Positions 7,665 to 17,542 of a stretch of 64,000 nucleotides of DNA are shown piece after piece (the stretch's first letter is position 1; each line of letters opens with the position of its first letter). Source of the DNA: Caulobacter zeae (GTDB lineage: Bacteria > Pseudomonadota > Alphaproteobacteria > Caulobacterales > Caulobacteraceae); NCBI RefSeq assembly GCF_002858925.1, contig NZ_PJRS01000011.1, positions 360,034 through 424,033 of the forward strand, read 5' to 3'. Made by a program: the position numbers and the translations under genes. The notes beneath the pieces are model-generated. The model did no database searches. It saw only the letters and a list, made by a program, of their open reading frames with translations, and was not told the DNA's origin.

Positions 7665-8288
7665 ATGGCTCGCCCCTTCGCCTACGCCATTCTGGCCGGC
7701 GCCCTTCTCGCCGCTCCCCTCGCGGCCCCGGTCGCCGCCCTGGCGCAACCGGCGACGGATCCCGCCGCCGCTCCGGCCGGGACCTGGGCCCTGGACAAGC
7801 GCCACGCCAGCCTGACCCTGCGCGTGAAGCACTTCGGCACCTCGAACTACACCTTCCGCCTGTCGGGCCTGGACGGCTCGTTCGCCTATGATCCGGCCAA
7901 GCCGCTGGACTCCAAGGTGTCGATCACGGTCGACCCGAAGTCGGTCGACACCGGCCTGCCGAACTTCAACAAGGAAATCTCGGACGATCCGAAGTTCTTC
8001 GACTCGGCCAAGTACCCGACCATCACCTTCGTCTCGACCAAGATCGAGCAGACCTCGGCGGGCAAGGGCAAGCTGACCGGCGACCTGACCTTCCGCGGCG
8101 TGACCAAGCCGGTGACCCTGGACGTCACCTACAACGGCTTCGCCAAGACCCCGTTCGGCTCGCAGATCATGGGCTTCTCGGCCACAGGCAAGATCAAGCG
8201 CTCGGAGTTCGGCTTCACCCACCTGGTGCCGATGGTTTCGGACGACGTCGACCTGGCGATCGAAGCCGAATTCAATCCGAAGAAGTAA
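7665..8288 (+). CDS. YceI family periplasmic protein
   Basis: A 207-residue YceI protein; this family has a lipocalin-like barrel that binds isoprenoid quinone-type lipids in the periplasm. Residues 1-25 form a signal peptide ending in an ALAQ-type site. The mature part shows family blocks such as LDKRHASLTLRVKHFG and LTGDLTFRGVTKPVTLDV. The ATG at 7665 follows a GGAG by ten bases; an earlier in-frame start lacks a ribosome binding site and would spoil the signal peptide. The next gene, 27 bases downstream, carries a second YceI domain fused to cytochrome b561, so the two probably form an operon. Confidence 0.92.
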   Translation: MARPFAYAILAGALLAAPLAAPVAALAQPATDPAAAPAGTWALDKRHASLTLRVKHFGTSNYTFRLSGLDGSFAYDPAKPLDSKVSITVDPKSVDTGLPNFNKEISDDPKFFDSAKYPTITFVSTKIEQTSAGKGKLTGDLTFRGVTKPVTLDVTYNGFAKTPFGSQIMGFSATGKIKRSEFGFTHLVPMVSDDVDLAIEAEFNPKK

Positions 8289-8315
8289 GCGAAGTACCGA
8301 GTTAGGGACGGCCCA

Positions 8316-9665
8316 ATGACCGCCGAGACGCTTTCAAAACCCGCCTCGGCGGCGGGTCCTTCCCGTTATTCGACGGTGGCGATCATCCTGCACTGGCTGA
8401 TCGCCGCCGCTCTGATCTTCCAGGTGATCCTGGGATGGCGGGCCGACGACGGCCCCAAGGGCGCGGAAACCTTCGCCCTCTTCCAGCTGCACAAGTCGAT
8501 CGGCATCACCATCCTGGTGCTCAGCGTCGCGCGCCTGCTGTGGAAATTCACCCACAGGTCGCCGCCGGCCCCGGCCGGCCAGCCGACCTGGGAAAAGCTG
8601 GCCGCCAGCGCCGTGCATGTCGGCTTCTACGTGATCATGATCGGCCTGCCCCTGACCGGCTGGATCATCGCCTCGACCAGCCGCATCAACATCCCGACCG
8701 TCCTCTACGGGCTGGTTCCCTGGCCGCACCTGCCGGGCCTGCCCGAGCTGGCCGCCGGGGCCAAGGACGCCTGGAACGACTTTGGCCACATCGGCCACAG
8801 CGTGCTGGTGAAGTTCACCTACGTGCTGCTGGCCCTGCACCTGGGCGCGGTGGCCAAGCACCAGATCCTCGACCGCGACGAGGTGTTCGGCCACATGGCC
8901 GCCGGCGCCAAGCCGGGGATCAAGGAGCCGCGCCTGTGGCTGGCCGCCGCCGGTTTCGCCGCCGTGGTCGCCGCCGGCTACCTCTACACCCCCGCCAAGG
9001 CCAAGGCGCCCCAGCCGGCGCCGGCCGAAAGCAGCGCCGACGACCTGGCCCTGCCCGACGAGGCGCCCGCCGCCGCAGCTCCGGCCGCGACGCAGGCCGG
9101 TCCCGCGACACCGGCCGCCCCGGCCGAAACCGCGGAAGCCGTTCCGCCCGCCGACAGCGCGCTGAAGGACCCGGTCGCCTGGGCGGTGCAGAAGGGCTCG
9201 CACCTCGACTTCAACCTGGCCTGGGCCGACACGCCGATCCAGGGCCGGTTCAGCCGCTGGACCGCCGACATACTGTTCTCGCCGGAAGCGCTCGATCGCT
9301 CGAAGCTGACCGTCAGTATCGACCTGGCCTCGGCCGGCACGGGCGACGGCCAGCGCGACGAGAGCCTGCAGGGCCCCGACTTCTTCAACACCTCGGCCAA
9401 CCCCAAGGCGACCTTCACGGCGACCAAGTTCCGCAAGACCGCCGAGGGCCGCTTCGTGGCCGACGGCACGCTGGACCTGCGCGGCGTGAAAAAGCCGCTC
9501 AGCCTGCCCTTCAGCCTGAAGATCGACGGCGACACGGCCACGGCGCGCGGTGTAACCACCCTCGACCGGACCGCGTTCGGGGTTGGACAGGGCGAATGGG
9601 CGTCGACGGATCAGATACCGGCCAAGATCAAGGTGAGCTTCGCGCTCACGGCCAAGAAGAAGTAG
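8316..9665 (+). CDS. Cytochrome b561 fused to a YceI domain
   Basis: A 449-residue two-domain protein. Residues 15-195 are a four-helix cytochrome b561 (HWLIAAALIFQVILGW, LHKSIGIT, VHVGFYVIMIGLPLTGW, LLALHLGAVAKH) with conserved histidines for two b hemes. A further helix near 208-225 leads into an Ala/Pro-rich linker (228-285), and residues 290-449 are a YceI barrel ending in an FxxTAKKK-like tail. Such fusions would join quinone-linked electron transfer in the membrane to a periplasmic quinone/lipid-binding barrel. The stand-alone YceI gene precedes it, and the Sua5 gene overlaps or abuts its 3' end. Confidence 0.93.
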   Translation: MTAETLSKPASAAGPSRYSTVAIILHWLIAAALIFQVILGWRADDGPKGAETFALFQLHKSIGITILVLSVARLLWKFTHRSPPAPAGQPTWEKLAASAVHVGFYVIMIGLPLTGWIIASTSRINIPTVLYGLVPWPHLPGLPELAAGAKDAWNDFGHIGHSVLVKFTYVLLALHLGAVAKHQILDRDEVFGHMAAGAKPGIKEPRLWLAAAGFAAVVAAGYLYTPAKAKAPQPAPAESSADDLALPDEAPAAAAPAATQAGPATPAAPAETAEAVPPADSALKDPVAWAVQKGSHLDFNLAWADTPIQGRFSRWTADILFSPEALDRSKLTVSIDLASAGTGDGQRDESLQGPDFFNTSANPKATFTATKFRKTAEGRFVADGTLDLRGVKKPLSLPFSLKIDGDTATARGVTTLDRTAFGVGQGEWASTDQIPAKIKVSFALTAKKK

Positions 9666-10573
9666 TCCGCGCGGCGGGCGCGCTCGCCGCTGGCGGGCTC
9701 GTCCTGCTGCCCACCGAAACCGTCTACGGCCTCGGGGCGGACGCTTCCGACCCCGCGGCCGTGGCGGCGATCTTCGAGGCCAAGGGCCGTCCGCGCTTCA
9801 ACCCGCTGATCGCCCACGTCGCCGACGTCGCCACCGCCGCCCGCATCGCCGCCTTCGACGATCGCGCGCGCGCCCTGGCGCAAGCCTTCTGGCCCGGCCC
9901 CCTGACCATCGTCGCCCCGATCGCCGATGCTTCGGCCGTCTGCGACCTGGCCCGCGCGGGGCTCGAGACCGTGGCCATCCGCGTGCCGGGGCATCCCCTG
10001 GCGCGGGCCGTGCTGACCGCGTTCGGCGGACCGGTCGTGGCCCCTTCGGCCAACCGCTCGGGCCGTCCCAGCCCCACCACCTTCCAGGACGCCTTCTCGG
10101 AAACGGGCGACAAGTGCGCCGCCGCGCTCGACGGCGGGCCCTGCCAGGTGGGCCTTGAATCCACCGTCGTCGCCGTGCTCGACGGCCCCGTGCGCCTGCT
10201 GCGCCCCGGCGCCGTCACCCGCGCCCAGCTCGAGGCGGTGGTCGGCCCGCTCGCCGAGGCGGACGACGACGCCAAGCGTTCGCCCGGCCGCCTCGCCTTG
10301 CACTACGCCCCCGATGCGCCGGTGCGGATCAATGCCGAAGCGCCGAACGTCGGCGAGGCTTTCCTGGCCTTTGGACCGTGGCCGGAGGGGGAGGGGGTGT
10401 TCAACCTCAGCCCCACGGGCGATCTGGCGCAGGCCGCCGCCAACCTGTTCTCGTATCTACGGGCGGCTGACCGCATCGCGCCGACGACCATCGCCGTGGC
10501 GCCGATCCCCGACCAGGGTCTGGGCGAGGCCATCAACGACCGCCTGCGCCGCGCAGCGGGGTTCGTGGGGTAG
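9596..10573 (+). CDS. L-threonylcarbamoyladenylate synthase (Sua5/YrdC, long form)
   Basis: Makes threonylcarbamoyl-AMP from threonine, bicarbonate and ATP for t6A37 modification of ANN-decoding tRNAs. The YrdC core shows LPTETVYGLGADA, KGRPRFNPLIAHV, WPGPLTIV, APSANRSGRPSPTT and the LESTVV block; a SPGRLALHYAPDAP linker leads to the Sua5 C-terminal domain, so this is the long form rather than the short TsaC form. The start is uncertain: the only ATG near the core in this frame is at 9596, inside the end of the b561-YceI gene, giving 325 residues. Essential in most bacteria. Confidence 0.88.
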   Translation: MGVDGSDTGQDQGELRAHGQEEVVRAAGALAAGGLVLLPTETVYGLGADASDPAAVAAIFEAKGRPRFNPLIAHVADVATAARIAAFDDRARALAQAFWPGPLTIVAPIADASAVCDLARAGLETVAIRVPGHPLARAVLTAFGGPVVAPSANRSGRPSPTTFQDAFSETGDKCAAALDGGPCQVGLESTVVAVLDGPVRLLRPGAVTRAQLEAVVGPLAEADDDAKRSPGRLALHYAPDAPVRINAEAPNVGEAFLAFGPWPEGEGVFNLSPTGDLAQAAANLFSYLRAADRIAPTTIAVAPIPDQGLGEAINDRLRRAAGFVG

Positions 10574-10636
10574 GCAAGACCACGCGGCCCCGGCTAGGGT
10601 CGATCCGAATCTCTAGTCTGGGTTGATGGGGCGCGT

Positions 10637-11149
10637 ATGGGGGCGAAGGAACCGGTCAAGACGGCCGAAGCGCGGGAGCCGGCGTTCTGGGACCTGTGGC
10701 GCAGGCTCAAGAGCGACTTCTCCTGCTGGACCTTCATTCCATCGTGGTTCTACACGCCCGGCGCCTGGGGCTATCTGGGCGTCGACTTCGTCAGCGGCTT
10801 CCGCAGGAACCCCTCGACCCTGCGCGCCCTTGACCTGTTCAAGGGCGTCGACGACAGGACCTTCGACGCGGTGGCGGCCCTGGCGGCGCTGAACGCGCGG
10901 CGGCAGGAGCAGATGCTGCGGGCGGTGATCATCACCTACCTGACCGTGCCGGTGTCGGTGACGGCCCTGGTGGCCGAGATCGTCGGCGACGACCTGGGCA
11001 CCTTCGTGCGCGAGAACATGACCAACGTCATCGCCGTGGTCGTGACCCTGACGATCGGTCCGCTCTCCTTCCTGTTCAGCAACTGGCGGGCCCGCCAGAT
11101 CGTCGGGGTGCTGGACCTGGTCAGGATCGAGCGCGGCGCCGCCGACTGA
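10637..11149 (+). CDS. Hypothetical membrane protein, 170 aa
   Basis: No family is recognised. The N-terminal half is soluble and aromatic-rich (SDFSCWTFIPSWFYTPGAWGY), and two hydrophobic segments lie at about 95-115 and 128-148, followed by a short charged tail. It starts at an ATG 63 bases after the Sua5 stop on the same strand and might share its transcript. A TetR-type regulator follows. Function cannot be inferred. Confidence 0.7.
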   Translation: MGAKEPVKTAEAREPAFWDLWRRLKSDFSCWTFIPSWFYTPGAWGYLGVDFVSGFRRNPSTLRALDLFKGVDDRTFDAVAALAALNARRQEQMLRAVIITYLTVPVSVTALVAEIVGDDLGTFVRENMTNVIAVVVTLTIGPLSFLFSNWRARQIVGVLDLVRIERGAAD

Positions 11150-11260
11150 TCCCGACATACGCCGGGCGCAACGCATTTCACCCGCTGTCGAACGCTTGTA
11201 GGATCGGCCCGCGCCGGCCCGGCCGGTGCGCGTGTGGATCAGCGTAGGGGAGGGGCGAGG

Positions 11261-11839
11261 TTGGAGCGAGAGCGCAAGGCTTCCGCGCAGCGGCGCGACA
11301 TCCTGATCGCCGCGACGGAGCGCGCCCAGGCGTCGGGCTTCCACTCCGCCACCATGGACCAGATCGCCCGCGGCGCGGGCCTGAGCGTCGGGCAGGTCTA
11401 TCGCCACTTCGAGAACAAGGACGCCATCATCGGCGCGGTGGCCCAGGCGCGGGCTCGCAAGGTGCTGGACCCGTTCGAGCACCACGCCCAGGGCGAGCCG
11501 GTGCTGGAGACCCTGCTGCGCGACGCGCCCTCGGCGCTGCGCCAGGCTCGCGACAGCAAGGTGGCGGCCCTGGACCTGGAGATCCTGGCCGAGGCCGAGC
11601 GCAACGCCGTGGTCGCCCAGGTGGTGCACGACGTCGAGACCGCCCAGTTGGAGCGCGGCGTCGAGGCCCTGGCGCCGTTCCGCAAGCCGGGCTGGACCGA
11701 CGACGACATGGTCGCCCGCATCGCCTTCCTCGGCCTGATCCTCGACGGCCTGCAACTGCGCGGGGCGCGCGGCTCCACCGCCGCGCCGGCGGCGATGGAG
11801 CGGGCCTATCGCGACATCATCGCCGCGCTGTTCGGCTGA
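11261..11839 (+). CDS. TetR family transcriptional regulator
   Basis: A 192-residue TetR-type repressor. The DNA-binding N-terminus reads RRDILIAATERAQASGF, then MDQIARGAGLSVGQVYRHFENK, the diagnostic TetR helix-turn-helix with GxVYxHFxxK. The C-terminal two thirds is a helical ligand domain of unknown specificity. A TTG start at 11261 is preferred because AGGGGAGGGG lies five bases upstream; a GTG at 11234 would add nine residues but has no ribosome binding site. The ABC-2 exporter genes lie convergently downstream, so TetR control of export is possible but not shown. Confidence 0.88.
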   Translation: MERERKASAQRRDILIAATERAQASGFHSATMDQIARGAGLSVGQVYRHFENKDAIIGAVAQARARKVLDPFEHHAQGEPVLETLLRDAPSALRQARDSKVAALDLEILAEAERNAVVAQVVHDVETAQLERGVEALAPFRKPGWTDDDMVARIAFLGLILDGLQLRGARGSTAAPAAMERAYRDIIAALFG

Positions 11840-11890
11840 GTTTCTGCGTGGTCCTCGTCCCAGATCCTGAATGTTGATCCGACCCCAGCG

Positions 11891-12648
11891 TCAGTTCTTC
11901 AGGCGGTAGCCGGTCTTGAAGACCCAGGCGATGATCGCCAGGCACAGCACCAGCACGCCGCAGGTGGCCGCCAGGCTGACGCCGACGCCCACGTCCGAGG
12001 TGCCGAAGAAGCTCCAGCGGAAGCCGCTGACCAGGTAGACCACCGGGTTGAACAGCGAGATCGTCCGCCACACGCCCGGCAGCATGTCGATCGAATAGAA
12101 GCTGCCGCCCAGGAAGGTCAGGGGCGTGATCACCAGCAGCGGCACGATCTGCAGCTTCTCGAAGCTGTCGGCCCAGATGCCCAGGATGAAGCCGAACAGG
12201 CTGAAGGTCACCGCCGTCAGCACCAGGAAGGCGGCCATGAACAGCGGGTGCTGGATCTCGAACGGCACGAACAGGCGCGCCGTGGCCAGGATGATGACGC
12301 CTAGCATCAAGGACTTGCTGGCCGCCGCGCCGACATAGCCCAGCACGATCTCGAACGGCGAGACGGGGGCCGACAGCACCTCGTAGATCGTGCCCGACCA
12401 CTTGGGCATGTAGATGCCGAACGAGGCGTTCGACAGGCTCTCGGTCAGGATCGACAGCATGATCAGGCCCGGCACGATGAACGCGCCGTAGGGCACGCCG
12501 TCGACGGCGGTCATGCGCGAGCCGATGGCCGCGCCGAAGACGACGAAATACAGGGACGTCGACAGCACCGGCGAGGCGATGCTCTGCAGCAGCGTGCGGA
12601 AGGTCCGCGCCATCTCGAAGCGGTAGATGGCGGCGACGGCGTGAATGT

Positions 12649-12652
<4 letters not shown>
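11891..12652 (-). CDS. ABC-2 type transporter permease
   Basis: A 253-residue integral membrane protein with about six helices and ABC-2 permease features ([16 protein letters not shown] region, [16 protein letters not shown] near the last third, and a final helix ending KTGYRLKN). It pairs with the ATPase encoded immediately upstream; their stop and start overlap as ATGA (12649-12652), which implies translational coupling. With one permease and one ATPase per operon the complex would be a homodimeric exporter, similar to the NodJ/YadH group that moves lipids, polysaccharide precursors or drugs. The substrate is unknown. Confidence 0.92.
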
Positions 12653-13575
<923 letters not shown>

Positions 13576-13654
13576 CCGTCTGTTCCCTCTCGTCCGTGCG
13601 GTCCGCGCCCAGATGGGGGCGCGGGGCGAAAAGCGCCAGTGGCGAGCGATGCGC

Positions 13655-14014
13655 CTAGTTCGATCCCAGGGCGTCGGCCAGGTGGCAGGACTTGCCGGCC
13701 TTCAGGCCTTCCAGGGCGATGACGTCCAGGGCGTTACCGTCCTGGCCCTCGATCTCGACATACTGGCCGATGACCTCGACATAGACCGGCGCCTTCAGGG
13801 TCTGGAGTTTCTCGCGCAGCTTGGCGACCGGCCTTTCCTGTTCCTCGGCGCGATCGCGCAGGACGTAGCGGTTGGCGGCCAGGTCGCAGCGGGTGAGGAT
13901 CACCTGGTCCTTCTGGACGTCCACCGTGCCGATATAGAGGTCCTGGGCGAGCGCCGCGCTGGCGGCCATGCTCAGCAGGGCCGCGCCGGCCAGCACGCAA
14001 ATCGATCTCTGCAT
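13655..14014 (-). CDS. Hypothetical secreted protein, 119 aa
   Basis: The N-terminus is a signal peptide ([14 protein letters not shown], cleavage expected after ALAQ near residue 23). The mature part is about 95 residues with two cysteines (in TRCDLA and KSCHLA) that could form a disulfide, and a central heptad-like [19 protein letters not shown] stretch. No family is recognised. The ATG at 14014 is used instead of a TTG one codon upstream. It lies between the ABC exporter and the histidine kinase with separate spacing, so no operon is implied. Confidence 0.7.
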   Translation of the reverse strand: MQRSICVLAGAALLSMAASAALAQDLYIGTVDVQKDQVILTRCDLAANRYVLRDRAEEQERPVAKLREKLQTLKAPVYVEVIGQYVEIEGQDGNALDVIALEGLKAGKSCHLADALGSN

Positions 14015-14086
14015 CAAAACTCCGTCGAACTGCTCTGGGCTGGGGCTGGCCTAGCCTGTGGCCGCGCCGGGATCTGTCAGTAGTCG

Positions 14087-15292
14087 TCAGCTGGCGCGGC
14101 GAGCCGAGCGGAGCATGCGTCCAAGCTCGCCGATCGCATAGGGCTTTTGCAGCACCGGGAAGCCGTGGTGGGCGTCGTCGGCCAGCACCTGGCTATAGCC
14201 GCTGGTCAGCACCACCGGCAGGCCGGGCCAGCGGCTGCGAATGCGCTTGGCCAGTTCCAGGCCGCTGATGCCGGGCATGACCACGTCGGTGAAGACGTAG
14301 TCGAAGGCGTCGCCGCGTTCCTCCAGCACGGCGATGGCGCGCTGGCCGTTGGCGACGAGGCAGGTCTCGTAGCCCAGGTCCTGCAGCAGCTGGCGCGCGA
14401 AGTCGCCCACCTCGGCGTTGTCCTCGACGATGAGAATAGCGCCGTGCTCGTCGGCGGCCGTCTCCACGGCGTCGGCGGCCTCCGTCTCGGCCGCGGCGTC
14501 GACCTGCGGCAGGTACAGCGTGAAGGTCGAGCCTTCGCCCTCCAGGCTTTCGACGTCCACGTCGCCGCCCGACTGCTTGGCGAAGCCGAACACCTGCGAG
14601 AGGCCAAGGCCGGTGCCCTTGCCGACGTCCTTGGTGGTGAAGAACGGCTCGAAGATCTGGTCCAGCACCCGGGGCGACATGCCAGAGCCGGTGTCGGTGA
14701 TCGAGACGGCGACGAACGCTCCCTCATGGGCGCCTTGCCCGCGCAGCGCCGGCAGCGACGCGGCCTCGTAGGCGCGGATGACGAGGTCGCCATCGCCGTC
14801 CATGGCGTCGCGCGCGTTCACCGCCATGTTGACCAGGGCGGTCTCGAACTGGCTGGCGTCGGCCTCTACGAAACAGGGGGCCAGGCAGGGCTCGACGGTC
14901 AGGCGGATGCGGCCGCCCACGATGGCGCCCAGCATGTCGGCGACGCTGGCGATCCGCGCGCCGACGTCGAAGGTGGTCGGCTTCAGGGTCTGGCGGCGGG
15001 CGAAGGCCAGCAGCTGCGCGGTGAGCTTGGCGGCGCGGTCGGCGGTTTCGGCGATCGCATCCAGGTAGCGCTCGCGTTTGGCCTCGGGCAGCGAGGGGCG
15101 GCGCAGCAGCTCGGCGGAAGAGCGGATGACGGTCAGCAGGTTGTTGAAGTCGTGCGCCACGCCGCCGGTCAGCTGGCCGATGGCTTCCAGCTTCTGCATC
15201 TGGCGGACCTGGCCGCCGAGAGCGGTCTTTGACGCGGGCGCGGGCGATATTACAGCACAGCCTGGACGCCTTGGCCGTCTGCTAGACGACAT
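14087..15292 (-). CDS. Hybrid histidine kinase with C-terminal receiver, no sensor domain
   Basis: A 401-residue protein that begins almost at the HisKA domain: the phospho-acceptor His47 lies in LTGGVAHDFNNLL. The HATPase domain has VNMAVNARDAM (N box), DTGSGM and GTGLGLSQVFGFAKQSGG; the receiver (about 280-401) has the phospho-acceptor Asp336 in FTDVVMPGISG and the conserved Lys in QKPYA. There are no membrane helices and no PAS or GAF domain, which this group normally carries before HisKA. It may be an N-terminally truncated gene or a soluble phosphorelay kinase. The frame stays open upstream across the NfeD gene but only in an implausible composition. Confidence 0.85.
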   Translation of the reverse strand: MSSSRRPRRPGCAVISPAPASKTALGGQVRQMQKLEAIGQLTGGVAHDFNNLLTVIRSSAELLRRPSLPEAKRERYLDAIAETADRAAKLTAQLLAFARRQTLKPTTFDVGARIASVADMLGAIVGGRIRLTVEPCLAPCFVEADASQFETALVNMAVNARDAMDGDGDLVIRAYEAASLPALRGQGAHEGAFVAVSITDTGSGMSPRVLDQIFEPFFTTKDVGKGTGLGLSQVFGFAKQSGGDVDVESLEGEGSTFTLYLPQVDAAAETEAADAVETAADEHGAILIVEDNAEVGDFARQLLQDLGYETCLVANGQRAIAVLEERGDAFDYVFTDVVMPGISGLELAKRIRSRWPGLPVVLTSGYSQVLADDAHHGFPVLQKPYAIGELGRMLRSARRAS

Positions 15293-15375
15293 TGCGAGCG
15301 TATGGGCGCGGACGCCAAACTTAAGCTTCCGCGCGCATCGTAACGCATGAAGCGGCGAAAGGCGCCGCCGGTTCT

Positions 15376-15840
15376 TCAACGAACCGTCAGCACCGCGCCG
15401 TGCACGCCCACCACCGAGACCCGCGTTCCGGTTTCTGGCGCGGTCTCGCCTTCGGCTTCGCCCTCCGTCTGGGCGGCCCATTCCTTGCCGTCGACGAACA
15501 CCCGGCCGCGGCCGTTCTCGAAGGCGGCGACCACCTCGGCCGGGCGGCCGAGCAGGCGCAGGGTGGGATCGTTGAGGTCGGGATCGGGCCCGGCCAGGGC
15601 CGGCCGCAGGAAACGGCGGGCGAAGTAGGTGCTGGCGATGGTCAGTACGGCGAAGAGGGCGATCTCCACCGGCAGGTTGGTCGGCAGCAGCAGGGCTACA
15701 ACCCCCACCGCCGCCGCCGAGGCGGCGGGCCACAAGAGCCAGCCGGTGCCGGTGCCCACCTCGATCGCCAGGAACACGGCCGCCGCCGACAGCCACAGCC
15801 AGAAGGGATGGTTGACGTAGAAGTCGATCAGGCCGGTCAT
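15376..15840 (-). CDS. NfeD-like membrane protein
   Basis: A 154-residue short-form NfeD protein with three membrane helices (about 10-75) and a C-terminal OB-fold domain (LLGRPAEVVAAFENGRGRVFVDGKEW). NfeD proteins act with SPFH/stomatin proteins in membrane quality control or microdomains, and the stomatin-like gene lies four bases upstream on the same strand, so this is the classical pair. Confidence 0.9.
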   Translation of the reverse strand: MTGLIDFYVNHPFWLWLSAAAVFLAIEVGTGTGWLLWPAASAAAVGVVALLLPTNLPVEIALFAVLTIASTYFARRFLRPALAGPDPDLNDPTLRLLGRPAEVVAAFENGRGRVFVDGKEWAAQTEGEAEGETAPETGTRVSVVGVHGAVLTVR

Positions 15841-15844
15841 GGCC

Positions 15845-16816
15845 TCAGCCTCCCTTGCGCGGCGTGCTGGTCGGCACGGCCGCGGAGCGCACGGGCGGGG
15901 CGGCGTCCGGTCCGCCCAGCGAGCGGATCAGTTCGCCGACCCCGGCCACCGTGCCGGTGATGCCGGCGAAGTCGGCCGGCACGATCACGGTCTTGGCGTT
16001 GGGCGAGCGGGCTAGGTCCCCGAACGCCTCGACGTATTTCTGGGCCACGAAGTAGTTGATGGCGTTGACGTCGCCGCGGGCGATGGCCTCCGACACGAAG
16101 GCGGTGGCCTTGGCTTCGGCCTCGGCTTCCCGCTCGCGGGCCTCGGCGTCGCGATAGGCGGCCTCGCGGCGGCCTTCGGCCTGCAGGATGGCCGACTGCT
16201 TGGCGCCTTCGGCGCGGGCGATCTGGGCCTGCTTCTCGCCCTCGGCCTCGGTGATCACGGCGCGGCGCTCGCGCTCGGCCTTCATCTGGCGGGCCATGGC
16301 GTTGGTGATGTCGGCCGGCGGGGTCAGGTCCTTGATCTCGATGCGGGCGACCTTGACGCCCCACGGGCCGGTGGCGTCGTCGATGGTGGCCAGCAGGCGC
16401 GAGTTGATGTGGTCGCGTTGCGAGAGCACCTCGTCCAGCTCCATCGAGCCGACCACGGTGCGCAGGTTGGTCTGGGCCAGCTGGGTGATGGCGTAGATCA
16501 GGTTGTCGACCCGATAGGCCGCGGCCGAGGCGTCCATCACCTGGATGAAGACGATGGCGTCGACGGTCACCGACACGTTGTCCTTGGTGATGACCTCCTG
16601 CTTGGGAACGTCGAGCACCTGCTCCATCATGTTCACCCGCCGGCCGATGGTCTCGACGAAGGGGGTCAGGATGCTGATGCCGGGCTTGAGCGTGCGGGTA
16701 TAGCGGCCGAAGCGCTCGACGGTGAACTCGCGGCCCTGGGGCACGATCTTGATGACGTTGACGACCAGCAGAATCGCCAGCACGAGCAGGACCAGGGGAA
16801 CCAGATAAGCGGCCAA
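15845..16816 (-). CDS. SPFH/band 7 stomatin-like protein (QmcA/paraslipin type)
   Basis: A 323-residue membrane-anchored SPFH protein: one N-terminal helix (3-22), then the band 7 domain ([50 protein letters not shown]) and a charged Ala/Glu-rich coiled coil (about 185-245) that drives oligomerisation. The start is a TTG at 16816 with GGGAGG seven bases upstream. It precedes NfeD in a two-gene operon. Members form ring-like assemblies thought to regulate membrane proteases such as FtsH or organise membrane domains. Confidence 0.93.
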   Translation of the reverse strand: MAAYLVPLVLLVLAILLVVNVIKIVPQGREFTVERFGRYTRTLKPGISILTPFVETIGRRVNMMEQVLDVPKQEVITKDNVSVTVDAIVFIQVMDASAAAYRVDNLIYAITQLAQTNLRTVVGSMELDEVLSQRDHINSRLLATIDDATGPWGVKVARIEIKDLTPPADITNAMARQMKAERERRAVITEAEGEKQAQIARAEGAKQSAILQAEGRREAAYRDAEAREREAEAEAKATAFVSEAIARGDVNAINYFVAQKYVEAFGDLARSPNAKTVIVPADFAGITGTVAGVGELIRSLGGPDAAPPVRSAAVPTSTPRKGG

Positions 16817-16884
16817 GTCTACGCCTCCCGAAGGGGCCGGCCCGGCGGCCCTCGCCGCCGGTCGCCTGCGCCCATGGGACGAGG

Positions 16885-17331
16885 TTAGCGCGGGGCTCGC
16901 CCGTCCGCCACGGAATCCGGCGAAGCTTGCGCGGGATCGTTGATCACCACCGTCTGCGACAGCTTGGAGGCGAGGGCGCGGCCGCGCTGGGCGGCCTGGC
17001 GTTCGGCGCGGCGGCTCTCGGGGGAGCAGCCTTCCGGATGGCCGGCTTGGCTGGCCGCGAAGCCGCCGTTGAAGCGGTCGCGCAGCCTGTCGGTGAAGGC
17101 CGAGTCGGACGCTTCCACATCGATCAGCCGCATCATCCGGGCGCGCCAGAACTGGTCGCCCGCGCCTTCGCAGGCCTGGCGCAGGGCGTGGCTCTGGCCC
17201 AGCGCATAGGCCAGGTCGAGCAGGCGCTGGCGGTCGGCCGGCTCGCGTTCCTGGGCGTGCGCCGACAGGGCCGCCGGAACGGTCAGCAGTAGGGCCGCCA
17301 GGGGCGGAACGAGAGCGCGCGCGCGAAGCAT
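16885..17331 (-). CDS. TIGR02301 family periplasmic protein
   Basis: A 148-residue secreted protein whose mature part matches the alphaproteobacterial TIGR02301 pattern: [20 protein letters not shown], then [16 protein letters not shown], an FNGGFAASQ block, a cysteine near [11 protein letters not shown], and an alanine-rich helix. The signal peptide spans residues 1-24 from the ATG at 17331. A longer in-frame start at 17406 would put charged residues before the signal peptide and is rejected. The role of this family is unknown. It lies upstream of the stomatin operon with a separate promoter likely. Confidence 0.82.
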   Translation of the reverse strand: MLRARALVPPLAALLLTVPAALSAHAQEREPADRQRLLDLAYALGQSHALRQACEGAGDQFWRARMMRLIDVEASDSAFTDRLRDRFNGGFAASQAGHPEGCSPESRRAERQAAQRGRALASKLSQTVVINDPAQASPDSVADGRAPR

Positions 17332-17424
17332 GGGGCCATTATCGTCGCAAGCCGCGCGCCTGTCATCGCCGCGCCCGCGGCGGGCGAGCTTGGCCATTTC
17401 ATCCACAGCCCGGCTTGCCCTTTT

Positions 17425-17444
17425 AGAGTCGAAACTTCGACTCT
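17425..17444. promoter_or_regulatory. 20-bp inverted repeat, possible operator
   Basis: AGAGTCGAA-AC-TTCGACTCT is a perfect 9-bp inverted repeat between the divergent TIGR02301 gene and the small DUF2188-like gene. It sits about 95 bases from either start and lacks a U-tract, so an operator is more likely than a terminator. The binding protein is unknown. Confidence 0.45.
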
Positions 17445-17542
17445 TCAGGGCCTTGCTATCAACAAGGATCGGCGTCAGGCTGTGGATAAGTCAGGGGCGG
17501 CGAGAAACGACCACTCCGACAGCGCAGAAGGGAGGACGTGTC

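Noticed and set aside
8435..9595. Upstream extension of the Sua5 frame through the whole b561-YceI gene.
   Set aside because: The extension translates to Arg/Gly/Pro-rich low-complexity sequence and overlaps a clear real gene in another frame.
9662..9720. Possible frameshifted fusion of b561-YceI with Sua5.
   Set aside because: The b561-YceI protein ends normally with a stop at 9665 and Sua5 has its own ATG; overlap of adjacent genes explains the arrangement.
15293..15796. N-terminal extension of the histidine kinase frame into the NfeD gene.
   Set aside because: It reads through a well-supported gene in another frame and has no sensor domain features.
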